Of a DNA stretch of 64,000 nucleotides, positions 21,318 through 32,258 are shown piece after piece. Under the pieces are notes generated by a model that did no database searches, was not told the origin of the DNA, and saw only the letters and a list, made by a program, of their open reading frames with translations. Source of the DNA: Trichobilharzia regenti (lineage: Eukaryota; Platyhelminthes; Trematoda; Strigeidida; Schistosomatidae); assembly GCA_944472135.2 (NCBI GenBank), contig CALYDD020000242.1:1-64000 (forward strand), written 5' to 3'. The stretch's first letter is position 1, and the number at the start of each line of letters is the position of its first letter. The position numbers and the translations under genes were made by a program.

Positions 21318-21503
21318 TGTCTGTCTGTCTGGATTCAACATAGAACTTGGCACCGAAGTGCAGCAGTTCGAGTTGCCACCTTCCAAATAGCACACAGAGG
21401 TAGACAAGAAGATGAGTGGAGAGAATCATTAGAGTTTGACAAGTATGAGAGTGAAACAGAATGGGTAATGGTAGAAAGGAATATGAAAGATTACAGAGAC
21501 TGA
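18768..21503 (+). CDS. RTE endonuclease with truncated RT, fused to antisense tail (P1)
   Basis: First in-frame ATG at 18768 (codon 25 of a frame open from a TTG at 18696, five codons after a TGA). The N-terminal ~150 residues are low-complexity and Ser/Pro-rich. The endonuclease has catalytic-type Asn178, Glu207, GDFN 333-336 and TDH 430-432. RT fingers and palm motif A (FLDLKAAFD) are present. The RTE part ends at LTLSDF, before YADD, and the frame continues for about 60 codons through the antisense 3' end of M1. The predicted product would keep nuclease but not polymerase residues. Copy variants: Ile102, Pro168, Glu314. The stop overlaps the M1 stop region by 13 bp on the opposite strand. 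Confidence 0.75.
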   Translation: MSNTKSQNFMPDRPWPGLTTTALPAAVSQGRSDKSATETHQTKKNEQKQAACDRPQAVVPWALRSRNQLPRCGQPGSINRPHNPKCTRNLSITHSSLSSSSSLSSCLPSTDATPRLDSSPLPLHSASTKNDGSQKITTDSLLKPRHQFHIGALNVRTLCQIGQQASLAKTLASRAIDVCCVSETRIQDPSVVIHLTPPGQQVESAKFTLRVSGDATASSRGLAGVGIALSTRAEKTLLDWIPVDSRMCAVRLNGSVRRRKDCTTRRCLFVISAYAPTDCSSDETKDEFYEKLSSLVRKAKRSDIVVLAGDFNAQVGKLCQSEKDVGGTYGAPCQRTDNGDRLLQFCSDNHLFLVSTNFKHKERHCLTWRPPSSNQRWTQIDHIAISYRWRGSVGDCRSFWNTCVDTDHALVRARVCLRLNGRRKQLAVKPSRPQLDQETKSVFQEELAKHISVFDSCAHPEEAWKNIQAAIDTTVKAVNKANPKVSKNHWISTASSELIDARRLIPASSEFNEERKLHKRKLTKSLRKDREQWWATKAKEMENASRIGNTRQLFGLIRETGGRRQIISETISEKNGTIISSQDRRLDRWKEHYEEQFNWPTATLNLPNIQPLPEWDIDTGPPSLTEVTKAVTNLKLGKAAGPDGMTPEVFKYGGDSLLSGLTEVLGSVWESEEVPSGWCKSLIIPIYKKGDKSSCDNHRGISLTNIVSKVLGSIIMRRLSGAREAQTRESQAGFRPGRGCIDHIFTLRQILEHRHSYRRPTVIIFLDLKAAFDSVDREVLWRCLAVKGTPRKYIPLIKALYSYSYSQVRAYGELSSELMTTSGVRQGCPLSPFLFNFIIDVLMDLTLSDFCLSVWIQHRTWHRSAAVRVATFQIAHRGRQEDEWRESLEFDKYESETEWVMVERNMKDYRD

Positions 21504-24500
21504 ATACATCTGCGCCATTGACAACGATTTTGAGCCATGTCACCTATTGTCTCCAGCCATTGATTCCTAGAGTCCCGAGGGCCCCAACCCGGAAGTCTGC
21601 ATCTCCCTACCTGACTCAGTTTAACTGTCAAGGATTTCATGGATTGATGCCATGTTTTTGTTTGGCCACCACTGGCTCTTTTCCAACCTGAACCTATGTC
21701 AGCTAGCAATGCCCGTCGGGGGAGGCGGTGGTTAGGCATGCGCAGCACGTGACCTAGCCATCTTAGTCTATGTAACTTTATAGCCTCGTCGATTGATTTT
21801 CCCTCTTTGCCCAACACTCTACGCCTAACGTCAACATTACTTATCTTGTGAAACCACCTAACGTGAGACAGGGATCGCAGACATCTATGATCGAAAGCAG
21901 TTAACCTTTTCATGTCTTCAACTCGTATTGGCCATGTTTCAGAGCCATAGAGAAGGACGGAGCGAACTGATGAGCAGTACACACGTCCCTTGGTTGATAA
22001 CCGGATGTCACGCCTACGCCAGAGATGGTGTAAGTCAGCGAAAGCAGCTCGAGCTTTTCGGATCCGTGCTGAGATTTCATCGCCAATCAGTCCGTTGGTG
22101 CTAATACAACTTCCCAAGTAGGTGAAGTGGTCAACATGTTCTATCACTTCACTCCCTATCACTAAGTTAGGGGTTGACGTCGTCCAGTCCTGTAGCAGCA
22201 TCTTACATTTTGCAGGGGCGAATCGCATGCCAAACATACGAAGATTGCTGCTCAAGGTGTTCAGAAGACTCTGCATTTTTTCAGCATCCTCCCCTAACAG
22301 GACTATGTCATCTGCATATTCTAAGTCCATTAGATTATTCCCTGGTAATAAGTCGATTCCTAAGTCACTACGTTCAGTTAAGGATACTTCCGTTAGCATA
22401 TCTTTGACGAAGTTAAACAGAAATGGGGAAAGTGGACATCCCTGTCGGACACCACTGGTTGTTACCAATTCAGATGACAATTCCCCATAAGCCCTTACAC
22501 GACTACGTGAGTTTGAATAGAGTGCCTTGATTAGTGCAATGTACTTTCTTGGCACTCCCTTCACAGTCAGACATTGCCATAGTACCTTTCGATCCACGGA
22601 GTCGAAGGCCGCCTTCAAGTCAAGAAATATGACAATTGTTGGACGCCGAAAAGTGTGTCTATGTTCTAGAATCTGTCGAAGAGTGAAGATATGATCTATG
22701 CACCCTCTACCTGGTCTAAAGCCTGCTTGATTTTCCCTTGTCTGTTCCTCCCGAGTTCTGCTTAGTCTATGCATGATTACTGAGCCTAGGATTTTAGAGA
22801 CTATGTTCGTTAGGCTGATCCCTCTGTGATTATCACACGAGGACTTGTTTCCCTTCTTGAATATCGGTATAATAAGTGACTTACCCCAGTCTGATGGAAC
22901 TTCCTCTGATTCCCAGACTTTGCCTAGTACCTCAGTTAATCTACAAACTAGTATGTCACCCCCATATTTAAACACCTCCGGAATAATTCCGTCGGGTCCT
23001 GCCGCTTTGCCTCGTTTCAAATTACTGATAGCTTTTGTAACCTCACCTACAGACGGCGGACCAGTGTCTATATCCCATTCGGGTACGTGGTGGATGGCAA
23101 GGAGGTTCAGTGTGGCTGTAGGCAAGTTAAATTGTTCCTCAAAGTGTTCTTTCCAGCGTTCAAGGCGTCTATCCTGAGAGCTAATTAAGGAGCCATTTTT
23201 CTCAGAAATAGTCTCACTTATGAATTGCCTTCTCCCACCCGAATCTGTGATGAGTCTAAAGAGTTGCCTAGTGTTGCCTATCGCCGATGCTTTTTCCATC
23301 TCTTTTGCCTTTGTCACCCACCACTGTTCACGGTCCTTGCGGAGACTTTTAGTAAGTTTCCTTTTGTGCAGCTTTCGCTCCTCATTGAATTCGGAGCTCG
23401 CCGGAATAAGTCTTCTAGCATCTATCAGTTCGGATGAGGCAGTCGAAATCCAGTGGTTTTTACTCACCTTTGGATTTGCCTTATTCACAGCTTTTACAGT
23501 TGTATCTATGGCTGCCTGGATATTTTTCCAAGCTTCTTCAGGGTGAGCACAGCTGTCGAACACAGATATGTGTTTAGCTAGTTCTTCCTGAAATACGGAT
23601 TTAGTTTCCTGATCGAGCTGGGGACGTGATGGTTTTACCGCCAGCTGTTTCCTACGTCCGTTCAGTCGTAAGCACACCCGAGCGCGGACCAGTGCATGGT
23701 CGGTATCTACGCACGTGTTCCAGAAGGAGCGACAATCTCCTACCGACCCACGCCAACGATAGCTTATTGCTATGTGGTCTATTTGTGTCCAGCGTTGGTT
23801 AGATGAAGGGGGTCTCCAAGTCAAACAGTGTCTCTCCTTGTGTTTAAAGTTAGTGCTTACAAGAAACAAATGATTATCTGAACAGAACTGTAGGAGACGG
23901 TCACCGTTGTCGGTTCGCTGGCACGGAACTCCATAGGTGCCACCGACATCCTTCTCAGATTGACACAATTTCCCTACTTGAGCGTTAAAGTCACCAGCTA
24001 GAACGACTATGTCTGAGCGTTTAGCCTTTCTCACCAAACTAGACAGCTTTTGGTAGAACTCATCCTTCGTTTCATCTGAACTGCAGTCAGTGGGGGCGTA
24101 GGCGGAGATTACGAAAAGGCATCGGCGAGTAGTGCAGTCCTTTCTCCTTCTTACTGATCCGTTCAGACGGACAGCACACATTCGGCTATCTACCGGGATC
24201 CAGTCAAGTAATGTCTTTTCTGCCCTAGTACTCAGAGCTATCCCTACGCCAGCTAATCCTCGTGAACTAGCTGTGGCATCTCCTGACACCCTCAAGGTGA
24301 ATTTTGCAGATTCAACCTGTTGGCCGGGTGGGGTTAGGTGAATAACCACACTTGGGTCTTGTATGCGTGTTTCTGAAACACAGCATACATCAATGGCTCG
24401 TGATGCCAGGGTCTTGGCTAGTGATGCTTGTTGTCCTATTTGGCAAAGTGTCCTAACATTAAGAGCTCCTATATGAAATTGGTGGCGCGGCTTTAAGAGG

Positions 24501-25080
24501 CTGTCGGTGGTGATTTTTTGGCTTCCATCGTTTTTAGTGGACGCAGAGTGGAGAGGAAGTGGAGAGCTATCAAGTCGAGGAGTTGCATCAGTGGAAGGAA
24601 GGCAAGATGATAGAGATGAAGATGAAGACAAAGATGAGTGAGTAATAGAGAGGTTTCGTGTGCATTTCGGATTGTGAGGGCGATTGTTACTTCCCGGCTG
24701 CCCACACCGTGGAAGTTGGTTGCGTGACCGCAGAGCCCAGGGGACAACTGCTTGAGGCCGGTCACACGCGGCCTGTTTTTGTTCGTTCTTTTTTGTTTGG
24801 TGTGTCTCAGTAGCAGATTTATCACTCCTGCCCTGTGACACGGCAGCAGGAAGCGCGGTCGTTGTTAATCCGGGCCACGGCCGATCCGGCATGAAATTTT
24901 GTGATTTTGTATTGGACATGATGTTGGATTGGGTAGCTGCTTTTTGTTTAACCGCTATCCAAACAACCTGCCTGGCATGGTAGTACCTCAAGAGACATAA
25001 GTCTCAGCCAGTATAGCTTGAATAGATCATTGCGGTGTTCAAGCCCGACCACCACGTCAAGGTAGCAGCTTTCGGTCGGG
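21318..25080 (-). mobile_element. RTE copy M1, complete (chimeric 5' A / 3' B)
   Basis: A 3.76-kb element from its 5' hairpin at 25080 to its 3' end with (GACA)n at 21318. The 5' half is identical in type to the P copies. From codon ~559 (about 23317) onward it belongs to a distinct subfamily B. Confidence 0.88.
21491..24919 (-). CDS. RTE endonuclease-reverse transcriptase, intact (M1)
   Basis: Uninterrupted frame (1166 codons from a TTG at 24991; 1142 from the first ATG). It nicks target DNA and reverse-transcribes the element RNA at the nick. Positions counted from the TTG: endonuclease Asn178, Glu207, GDFN 333-336, IDH 404-406, TDH 430-432; [10 protein letters not shown] 661-668, [10 protein letters not shown] 755-764, FLDLKAAFD 789-797, [11 protein letters not shown] ~847-857, EYADD 891-895; then thumb and a C-terminal [20 protein letters not shown] block. 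All key residues are present, so it looks coding-competent. M1-specific changes include Val355, SLISS at 601-605, and in the 3' half RRRDIRL and GKEGKS where M2-M4 have RRCDIRL and GKQGKS. Confidence 0.88.
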   Translation of the reverse strand: MSNTKSQNFMPDRPWPGLTTTALPAAVSQGRSDKSATETHQTKKNEQKQAACDRPQAVVPWALRSRNQLPRCGQPGSNNRPHNPKCTRNLSITHSSLSSSSSLSSCLPSTDATPRLDSSPLPLHSASTKNDGSQKITTDSLLKPRHQFHIGALNVRTLCQIGQQASLAKTLASRAIDVCCVSETRIQDPSVVIHLTPPGQQVESAKFTLRVSGDATASSRGLAGVGIALSTRAEKTLLDWIPVDSRMCAVRLNGSVRRRKDCTTRRCLFVISAYAPTDCSSDETKDEFYQKLSSLVRKAKRSDIVVLAGDFNAQVGKLCQSEKDVGGTYGVPCQRTDNGDRLLQFCSDNHLFLVSTNFKHKERHCLTWRPPSSNQRWTQIDHIAISYRWRGSVGDCRSFWNTCVDTDHALVRARVCLRLNGRRKQLAVKPSRPQLDQETKSVFQEELAKHISVFDSCAHPEEAWKNIQAAIDTTVKAVNKANPKVSKNHWISTASSELIDARRLIPASSEFNEERKLHKRKLTKSLRKDREQWWVTKAKEMEKASAIGNTRQLFRLITDSGGRRQFISETISEKNGSLISSQDRRLERWKEHFEEQFNLPTATLNLLAIHHVPEWDIDTGPPSVGEVTKAISNLKRGKAAGPDGIIPEVFKYGGDILVCRLTEVLGKVWESEEVPSDWGKSLIIPIFKKGNKSSCDNHRGISLTNIVSKILGSVIMHRLSRTREEQTRENQAGFRPGRGCIDHIFTLRQILEHRHTFRRPTIVIFLDLKAAFDSVDRKVLWQCLTVKGVPRKYIALIKALYSNSRSRVRAYGELSSELVTTSGVRQGCPLSPFLFNFVKDMLTEVSLTERSDLGIDLLPGNNLMDLEYADDIVLLGEDAEKMQSLLNTLSSNLRMFGMRFAPAKCKMLLQDWTTSTPNLVIGSEVIEHVDHFTYLGSCISTNGLIGDEISARIRKARAAFADLHHLWRRRDIRLSTKGRVYCSSVRSVLLYGSETWPIRVEDMKRLTAFDHRCLRSLSHVRWFHKISNVDVRRRVLGKEGKSIDEAIKLHRLRWLGHVLRMPNHRLPRRALLADIGSGWKRASGGQTKTWHQSMKSLTVKLSQVGRCRLPGWGPRDSRNQWLETIGDMAQNRCQWRRCIQSL

Positions 25081-25784
25081 TCACACTTCACATATTTTCA
25101 GAAACCTGTACGACGAAGCTATACGAAGCAGTATTTTCAGAACGAAATGGCTACTTGGTTTCCCGATTCTACCGTCGGTGAAAAGCGAACTCTAATCCAC
25201 AATCTCCTAATGAGGCTACGCGAAAGTGTCGTGAATGAGACAGCAATGCGGCAATGACAATAGTTTTCTGCTTCAAAGATCATCCGGTCTCTTTGTATAT
25301 ATGTATATATGATATACGTGTACTATTTTACTTCTGGTGTTGTTTCAATGTCGTAGATTTGAAACATTATCTATGCCACCCAGCCATAGGTAACAAATAA
25401 CCCAATATCAGATATTTTTTACTAATTTTTCACACTTCATTAGTAAAATATATCTGAGATTGGGTTATTTGTTACCTATGGCTGGGTGGCATAGATAATG
25501 TTTCAAATCTACGACATTGAAACAACACCAGAAGTAAAATAGTACACGTATATCATATATACATATATACAAAGAGACCGGATGATCTTTGAAGCAGAAA
25601 ACTATTGTCATTGCCGCATTGCTGTCTCATTCACGACACTTTCGCGTAGCCTCATTAGGAGATTGTGGATTAGAGTTCGCTTTTCACCGACGGTAGAATC
25701 GGGAAACCAAGTAGCCATTTCGTTCTGAAAATACTGCTTCGTATAGCTTCGTCGTACAGGTTTCTGAAAATATGTGAAGTGTGA
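25081..25784. repeat. Palindrome 2 (centre 25432.5) with two SENP-type terminal exons
   Basis: Same structure as palindrome 1. The exon copies are 25102-25257 (plus) and 25608-25763 (minus). Both arms carry a private 3-bp insertion (CGACGAAGC against CGAAGC) near 25110 and 25753, which accounts for the 7178-bp unit. Confidence 0.92.
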
Positions 25785-28495
25785 CCCGACCGAAAGCTGC
25801 TACCTTGACGTGGTGGTCGGGCTTGAACACCGCAATGATCTATTCAAGCTATACTGGCTGAGACTTATGTCTCTTGAGGTACTACCATGCCAGGCAGGTT
25901 GTTTGGATAGCGGTTAAACAAAAAGCAGCTACCCAATCCAACATCATGTCCAATACAAAATCACAAAATTTCATGCCGGATCGGCCGTGGCCCGGATTAA
26001 CAACGACCGCGCTTCCTGCTGCCGTGTCACAGGGCAGGAGTGATAAATCTGCTACTGAGACACACCAAACAAAAAAGAACGAACAAAAACAGGCCGCGTG
26101 TGACCGGCCTCAAGCAGTTGTCCCCTGGGCTCTGCGGTCACGCAACCAACTTCCACGGTGTGGGCAGCCGGGAAGTAACAATCGCCCTCACAATCCGAAA
26201 TGCACACGAAACCTCTCTATTACTCACTCATCTTTGTCTTCATCTTCATCTCTATCATCTTGCCTTCCTTCCACTGATGCAACTCCTCGACTTGATAGCT
26301 CTCCACTTCCTCTCCACTCTGCGTCCACTAAAAACGATGGAAGCCAAAAAATCACCACCGACAGCCTCTTAAAGCCGCGCCACCAATTTCATATAGGAGC
26401 TCTTAATGTTAGGACACTTTGCCAAATAGGACAACAAGCATCACTAGCCAAGACCCTGGCATCACGAGCCATTGATGTATGCTGTGTTTCAGAAACACGC
26501 ATACAAGACCCAAGTGTGGTTATTCACCTAACCCCACCCGGCCAACAGGTTGAATCTGCAAAATTCACCTTGAGGGTGTCAGGAGATGCCACAGCTAGTT
26601 CACGAGGATTAGCTGGCGTAGGGATAGCTCTGAGTACTAGGGCAGAAAAGACATTACTTGACTGGATCCCGGTAGATAGCCGAATGTGTGCTGTCCGTCT
26701 GAACGGATCAGTAAGAAGGAGGAAGGACTGCACTACTCGCCGATGCCTTTTTGTAATCTCCGCCTACGCCCCCACTGACTGCAGTTCAGATGAAACGAAG
26801 GATGAGTTCTACCAAAAGCTGTCTAGTTTGGTGAGAAAGGCTAAACGCTCAGACATAGTCGTTCTAGCTGGTGACTTTAACGCTCAAGTAGGGAAATTGT
26901 GTCAATCTGAGAAGGATGTCGGTGGCACCTATGGAGCTCCGTGCCAGCGAACCGACAACGGTGACCGTCTCCTACAGTTCTGTTCAGATAATCATTTGTT
27001 TCTTGTAAGCACTAACTTTAAACACAAGGAGAGACACTGTTTGACTTGGAGACCCCCTTCATCTAACCAACGCTGGACACAAATAGACCACATAGCAATA
27101 AGCTATCGTTGGCGTGGGTCGGTAGGAGATTGTCGCTCCTTCTGGAACACGTGCGTAGATACCGACCATGCACTGGTCCGCGCTCGGGTGTGCTTACGAC
27201 TGAACGGACGTAGGAAACAGCTGGCGGTAAAACCATCACGTCCCCAGCTCGATCAGGAAACTAAATCCGTATTTCAGGAAGAACTAGCTAAACACATATC
27301 TGTGTTCGACAGCTGTGCTCACCCTGAAGAAGCTTGGAAAAATATCCAGGCAGCCATAGATACAACTGTAAAAGCTGTGAATAAGGCAAATCCAAAGGTG
27401 AGTAAAAACCACTGGATTTCGACTGCCTCATCCGAACTGATAGATGCTAGAAGACTTATTCCGGCGAGCTCCGAATTCAATGAGGAGCGAAAGCTGCACA
27501 AGAGGAAACTTACTAAAAGTCTCCGCAAGGACCGTGAACAGTGGTGGGCGACAAAAGCCAAAGAGATGGAGAATGCTTCGAGGATAGGCAACACCAGGCA
27601 ACTCTTTGGACTCATCAGGGAAACGGGTGGGAGAAGACAAATCATCAGTGAGACAATCTCGGAAAAAAATGGCACTATAATTAGCTCCCAGGATAGACGA
27701 CTGGATCGTTGCAAAGAGCATTATGAGGAGCAGTTTAATTGGCCCACAGCCACGCTTAATCTGCCGAACATCCAACCCCTCCCAGAATGGGATATAGACA
27801 CAGGTCCTCCGTCACTAACTGAGGTTACTAAAGCTGTCACCAATCTGAAACTAGGCAAAGCAGCGGGACCTGATGGAATGACTCCAGAGGTATTTAAGTA
27901 CGGTGGAGACAGCTTACTGTCCGGATTAACTGAGGTACTAGGCAGCGTTTGGGAATCAGAAGAAGTCCCATCGGGTTGGTGTAAGTCACTGATTATCCCC
28001 ATATACAAGAAGGGAGACAAGTCTTCCTGTGATAATCACAGAGGGATTAGCTTGACTAATATAGTATCTAAAGTCTTAGGCTCAATAATCATGCGTAGAC
28101 TGAGTGGTGCTCGGGAAGCACAAACACGAGAGAGCCAGGCAGGCTTTAGACCAGGAAGAGGGTGTATTGATCATATCTTCACCCTCCGACAGATTCTAGA
28201 ACATAGGCATTCCTACCGGCGTCCAACAGTCATTATATTTCTTGACCTAAAGGCAGCATTCGACTCTGTCGATCGGGAAGTTCTCTGGAGATGCTTGGCT
28301 GTAAAGGGAACTCCAAGAAAATATATTGCACTGATTAAGGCACTCTACTCGTACTCATACAGCCAGGTGAGGGCTTACGGCGAGCTGTCATCTGAACTGA
28401 TGACGACCAGTGGTGTCCGTCAAGGATGCCCATTATCTCCTTTTCTATTCAACTTCATCATAGATGTGTTAATGGACTTAACCCTAAGTGACTTC
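25785..28495 (+). mobile_element. RTE copy P2, 3'-truncated
   Basis: Cut at the same GTGACTTC junction as P1. It shares several private bases with M1 across palindrome 2, for example at 26985 and 27513. Confidence 0.88.
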
Positions 28496-28681
28496 TGTCT
28501 GTCTGTCTGGATTCAACATAGAACTTGGCACCGAAGTGCAGCAGTTCGAGTTGCCACCTTCCAAATAGCACACAGAGGTAGACAAGAAGATGAGTGGAGA
28601 GAATCATTAGAGTTTGACAAGTATGAGAGTGAAACAGAATGGGTAATGGTAGAAAGGAATATGAAAGATTACAGAGACTGA
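25946..28681 (+). CDS. RTE endonuclease with truncated RT, antisense tail (P2)
   Basis: Same architecture as P1. Variants are Asn102, Pro168 and Gln314, identical to M1 on the other arm of palindrome 2, plus Cys613 where the other copies have Trp in the RRLDRWKEH segment. It lacks YADD. Confidence 0.75.
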   Translation: MSNTKSQNFMPDRPWPGLTTTALPAAVSQGRSDKSATETHQTKKNEQKQAACDRPQAVVPWALRSRNQLPRCGQPGSNNRPHNPKCTRNLSITHSSLSSSSSLSSCLPSTDATPRLDSSPLPLHSASTKNDGSQKITTDSLLKPRHQFHIGALNVRTLCQIGQQASLAKTLASRAIDVCCVSETRIQDPSVVIHLTPPGQQVESAKFTLRVSGDATASSRGLAGVGIALSTRAEKTLLDWIPVDSRMCAVRLNGSVRRRKDCTTRRCLFVISAYAPTDCSSDETKDEFYQKLSSLVRKAKRSDIVVLAGDFNAQVGKLCQSEKDVGGTYGAPCQRTDNGDRLLQFCSDNHLFLVSTNFKHKERHCLTWRPPSSNQRWTQIDHIAISYRWRGSVGDCRSFWNTCVDTDHALVRARVCLRLNGRRKQLAVKPSRPQLDQETKSVFQEELAKHISVFDSCAHPEEAWKNIQAAIDTTVKAVNKANPKVSKNHWISTASSELIDARRLIPASSEFNEERKLHKRKLTKSLRKDREQWWATKAKEMENASRIGNTRQLFGLIRETGGRRQIISETISEKNGTIISSQDRRLDRCKEHYEEQFNWPTATLNLPNIQPLPEWDIDTGPPSLTEVTKAVTNLKLGKAAGPDGMTPEVFKYGGDSLLSGLTEVLGSVWESEEVPSGWCKSLIIPIYKKGDKSSCDNHRGISLTNIVSKVLGSIIMRRLSGAREAQTRESQAGFRPGRGCIDHIFTLRQILEHRHSYRRPTVIIFLDLKAAFDSVDREVLWRCLAVKGTPRKYIALIKALYSYSYSQVRAYGELSSELMTTSGVRQGCPLSPFLFNFIIDVLMDLTLSDFCLSVWIQHRTWHRSAAVRVATFQIAHRGRQEDEWRESLEFDKYESETEWVMVERNMKDYRD

Positions 28682-31600
28682 ATACATCTGCGCCATTGAC
28701 AACGATTTTGAGCCATGTCACCTATTGTCTCCAGCCATTGATTCCTAGAGTCCCGAGGGCCCCAACCCGGAAGTCTGCATCTCCCTACCTGACTCAGTTT
28801 AACTGTCAAGGATTTCATGGATTGATGCCATGTTTTTGTTTGGCCACCACTGGCTCTTTTCCAACCTGAACCTATGTCAGCTAACAATGCCCGTCGGGGG
28901 AGGCGGTGGTTAGGCATGCGCACCACGTGACCTAGCCATCTTAGTCTATGTAACTTTATAGCCTCGTCGATTGATTTTCCCTGTTTGCCCAACACTCTAC
29001 GCCTAACGTCAACATTACTTATCTTGTGAAACCACCTAACGTGAGACAGGGATCGCAGACATCTATGATCGAAAGCAGTTAACCTTTTCATGTTTTCAAC
29101 TCGTATTGGCCATGTTTCAGAGCCATAGAGAAGGACGGAGTGAACTGATGAGCAGTACACACGTCCCTTGGTTGATAACCGGATGTCACACCTACGCCAG
29201 AGATGGTGTAAGTCAGCGAAAGCAGCTCGAGCTTTTCGGATCCGTGCTGAGATTTCATCGCCAATCAGTCCGTTGGTGCTAATACAACTTCCCAAGTAGG
29301 TGAAGTGGTCAACATGTTCTATCACTTCACTCCCTATCACTAAGTTAGGGGCTGACGTCGTCCAGTCCTGTAGCAGCATCTTACATTTTGCAGGGGCGAA
29401 TCGCATGCCAAACATACGAAGATTGCTGCTCAAGGTGTTCAGAAGACTCTGCATTTTTTCAGCATCCTCCCCTAACAGGACTATGTCATCTGCATATTCT
29501 AAGTCCATTAGATTATTCCCTGGTAATAAGTCGATTCCTAAGTCACTACGTTCAGTTAAGGATACTTCCGTTAGCATATCTTTGACGAAGTTAAACAGAA
29601 ATGGGGAGAGTGGACATCCCTGTCGGACACCACTGGTTGTTACCAATTCAGATGACAATTCCCCATAAGCCCTTACACGGCTACGTGAGTTTGAATAGAG
29701 TGCCTTGATTAGTGCAATGTACTTTCTTGGCACTCCCTTCACAGTCAGACATTGCCATAGTACGTTTCGATCCACGGAGTCGAAGGCCGCCTTCAAGTCA
29801 AGAAATATGGCAATTGTTGGACGCCGAAAAGTGTGTCTATGTTCTAGAATCTGTCGGAGAGTGAAGATATGATCTATGCACCCTCTACCTGGTCTAAAGC
29901 CTGCTTGATTTTCCCTCGTCTGTTCCTCCCGAGTTCTGCTTAGTCTGTGCATGATTACTGAGCCTAGGATTTTAGAGACTATGTTCGTTAGGCTGATCCC
30001 TCTGTGATTATCACACGAGGACTTGTTTCCCTTCTTGAATATCGGTATAATAAGTGACTTACCCCAGTCTGATGGAACTTCCTCTGATTCCCAGACTTTG
30101 CCTAGTACCTCAGTTAATCTACAAACTAGTATGTCACCCCCATATTTAAACACCTCCGGAATAATTCCGTCGGGTCCTGCCGCTTTGCCTCGTTTCAAAT
30201 TACTGATAGCTTTTGTAACCTCACCTACAGACGGCGGACCAGTGTCTATATCCCATTCGGGTACGTGGTGGATGGCAAGGAGGTTCAGTGTGGCTGTAGG
30301 CAAGTTAAATTGTTCCTCAAAGTGTTCTTTCCAGCGTTCAAGGCGTCTATCCTGAGAGCTAATTATAGTGCCATTTTTCTCAGAAATAGTCTCACTTATG
30401 AATTGCCTTCTCCCACCCGAATCTGTGATGAGTCTAAAGAGTTGCCTAGTGTTGCCTATCGCCGATGCTTTTTCCATCTCTTTTGCCTTTGTCACCCACC
30501 ACTGTTCACGGTCCTTGCGGAGACTTTTAGTAAGTTTCCTCTTGTGCAGCTTTCGCTCCTCATTGAATTCGGAGCTCGCCGGAATAAGTCTTCTAGCATC
30601 TATCAGTTCGGATGAGGCAGTCGAAATCCAGTGGTTTTTACTCACCTTTGGATTTGCCTTATTCACAGCTTTTACAGTTGTATCTATGGCTGCCTGGATA
30701 TTTTTCCAAGCTTCTTCAGGGTGAGCACAGCTGTCGAACACAGATATGTGTTTAGCTAGTTCTTCCTGAAATACGGATTTAGTTTCCTGATCGAGCTGGG
30801 GACGTGATGGTTTTACCGCCAGCTGTTTCCTACGTCCGTTCAGTCGTAAGCACACCCGAGCGCGGACCAGTGCATGGTCGGTATCTACGCACGTGTTCCA
30901 GAAGGAGCGACAATCTCCTACCGACCCACGCCAACGATAGCTTATTGCTATGTGGTCTATTTGTGTCCAGCGTTGGTTAGATGAAGGGGGTCTCCAAGTC
31001 AAACAGTGTCTCTCCTTGTGTTTAAAGTTAGTGCTTACAAGAAACAAATGATTATCAGAGCAGAACTGTAGGAGACGGTCACCGTTGTCGGTTCGCTGGC
31101 ACGGAGCTCCATAGGTGCCACCGACATCCTTCTCAGATTGACACAATTTCCCTACTTGAGCGTTAAAGTCACCAGCTAGAACGACTATGTCTGAGCGTTT
31201 AGCCTTTCTCACCAAACTAGACAGCTTTTCGTAGAACTCATCCTTCGTTTCATCTGAACTGCAGTCAGTGGGGGCGTAGGCGGAGATTACGAAAAGGCAT
31301 CGGCGAGTAGTGCAGTCCTTCCTCCTTCTTACTGATCCGTTCAGACGGACAGCACACATTCGGCTATCTACCGGGATCCAGTCAAGCAATGTCTTTTCTG
31401 CCCTAGTACTCAAAGCTATCCCTACGCCAGCTAATCCTCGTGAACTAGCTGTGGCATCTCCTGACACCCTCAAGGTGAATTTTGCAGATTCAACCTGTTG
31501 GCCGGGTGGGGTTAGGTGAATAACCACACTTGGGTCTTGTATGCGTGTTTCTGAAACACAGCATACATCAATGGCTCGTGATGCCAGGGTCTTGGCTAGT

Positions 31601-32258
31601 GATGCTTGTTGTCCTATTTGGCAAAGTGTCCTAACATTAAGAGCTCCTATATGAAATTGGTGGCGCAGCTTTAAGAGGCTGTCGGTGGTGATTTTTTGGC
31701 TTCCATCGTTTTTAGTGGACGCAGAGTGGAGAGGAAGTGGAGAGCTATCAAGTCGAGGAGTTGCATCAGTGGAAGGAAGGCAAGATGATAGAGATGAAGA
31801 TGAAGACAAAGATGAGTGAGTAATAGAGAGGTTTCGTGTGCATTTCGGATTGTGAGGGCGATTGATACTTCCCGGCTGCCCACACCGTGGAAGTTGGTTG
31901 CGTGACCGCAGAGCCCAGGGGACAACTGCTTGAGGCCGGTCACACGCGGCCTGTTTTTGTTCGTTCTTTTTTGTTTGGTGTGTCTCAGTAGCAGATTTAT
32001 CACTCCTGCCCTGTGACACGGCAGCAGGAAGCGCGGTCGTTGTTAATCCGGGCCACGGCCGATCCGGCATGAAATTTTGTGATTTTGTATTGGACATGAT
32101 GTTGGATTGGGTAGCTGCTTTTTGTTTAACCGCTATCCAAACAACCTGCCTGGCATGGTAGTACCTCAAGAGACATAAGTCTCAGCCAGTATAGCTTGAA
32201 TAGATCATTGCGGTGTTCAAGCCCGACCACCACGTCAAGGTAGCAGCTTTCGGTCGGG
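28496..32258 (-). mobile_element. RTE copy M2, complete
   Basis: Full-length minus-strand element, 5' hairpin at 32258, 3' end at 28496. Chimeric A/B like M1. Confidence 0.88.
28669..32097 (-). CDS. RTE endonuclease-reverse transcriptase, intact (M2)
   Basis: All endonuclease and RT motifs listed for M1 are present, including EYADD. Copy variants are Ile102, Leu168, Glu314, Ser744, Ala756, Arg829, ENMKRL and HVVRMPNH. The first three are shared with P3, the partner across palindrome 3. Confidence 0.88.
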   Translation of the reverse strand: MSNTKSQNFMPDRPWPGLTTTALPAAVSQGRSDKSATETHQTKKNEQKQAACDRPQAVVPWALRSRNQLPRCGQPGSINRPHNPKCTRNLSITHSSLSSSSSLSSCLPSTDATPRLDSSPLPLHSASTKNDGSQKITTDSLLKLRHQFHIGALNVRTLCQIGQQASLAKTLASRAIDVCCVSETRIQDPSVVIHLTPPGQQVESAKFTLRVSGDATASSRGLAGVGIALSTRAEKTLLDWIPVDSRMCAVRLNGSVRRRKDCTTRRCLFVISAYAPTDCSSDETKDEFYEKLSSLVRKAKRSDIVVLAGDFNAQVGKLCQSEKDVGGTYGAPCQRTDNGDRLLQFCSDNHLFLVSTNFKHKERHCLTWRPPSSNQRWTQIDHIAISYRWRGSVGDCRSFWNTCVDTDHALVRARVCLRLNGRRKQLAVKPSRPQLDQETKSVFQEELAKHISVFDSCAHPEEAWKNIQAAIDTTVKAVNKANPKVSKNHWISTASSELIDARRLIPASSEFNEERKLHKRKLTKSLRKDREQWWVTKAKEMEKASAIGNTRQLFRLITDSGGRRQFISETISEKNGTIISSQDRRLERWKEHFEEQFNLPTATLNLLAIHHVPEWDIDTGPPSVGEVTKAISNLKRGKAAGPDGIIPEVFKYGGDILVCRLTEVLGKVWESEEVPSDWGKSLIIPIFKKGNKSSCDNHRGISLTNIVSKILGSVIMHRLSRTREEQTRENQAGFRPGRGCIDHIFTLRQILEHRHTFRRPTIAIFLDLKAAFDSVDRNVLWQCLTVKGVPRKYIALIKALYSNSRSRVRAYGELSSELVTTSGVRQGCPLSPFLFNFVKDMLTEVSLTERSDLGIDLLPGNNLMDLEYADDIVLLGEDAEKMQSLLNTLSSNLRMFGMRFAPAKCKMLLQDWTTSAPNLVIGSEVIEHVDHFTYLGSCISTNGLIGDEISARIRKARAAFADLHHLWRRCDIRLSTKGRVYCSSVHSVLLYGSETWPIRVENMKRLTAFDHRCLRSLSHVRWFHKISNVDVRRRVLGKQGKSIDEAIKLHRLRWLGHVVRMPNHRLPRRALLADIGSGWKRASGGQTKTWHQSMKSLTVKLSQVGRCRLPGWGPRDSRNQWLETIGDMAQNRCQWRRCIQSL

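Noticed and set aside
23250..23275. GTGATGAGTC as part of a hammerhead ribozyme (schistosome SINE type)
   Set aside because: It is RTE coding sequence; the required GAAAC and stems are absent.
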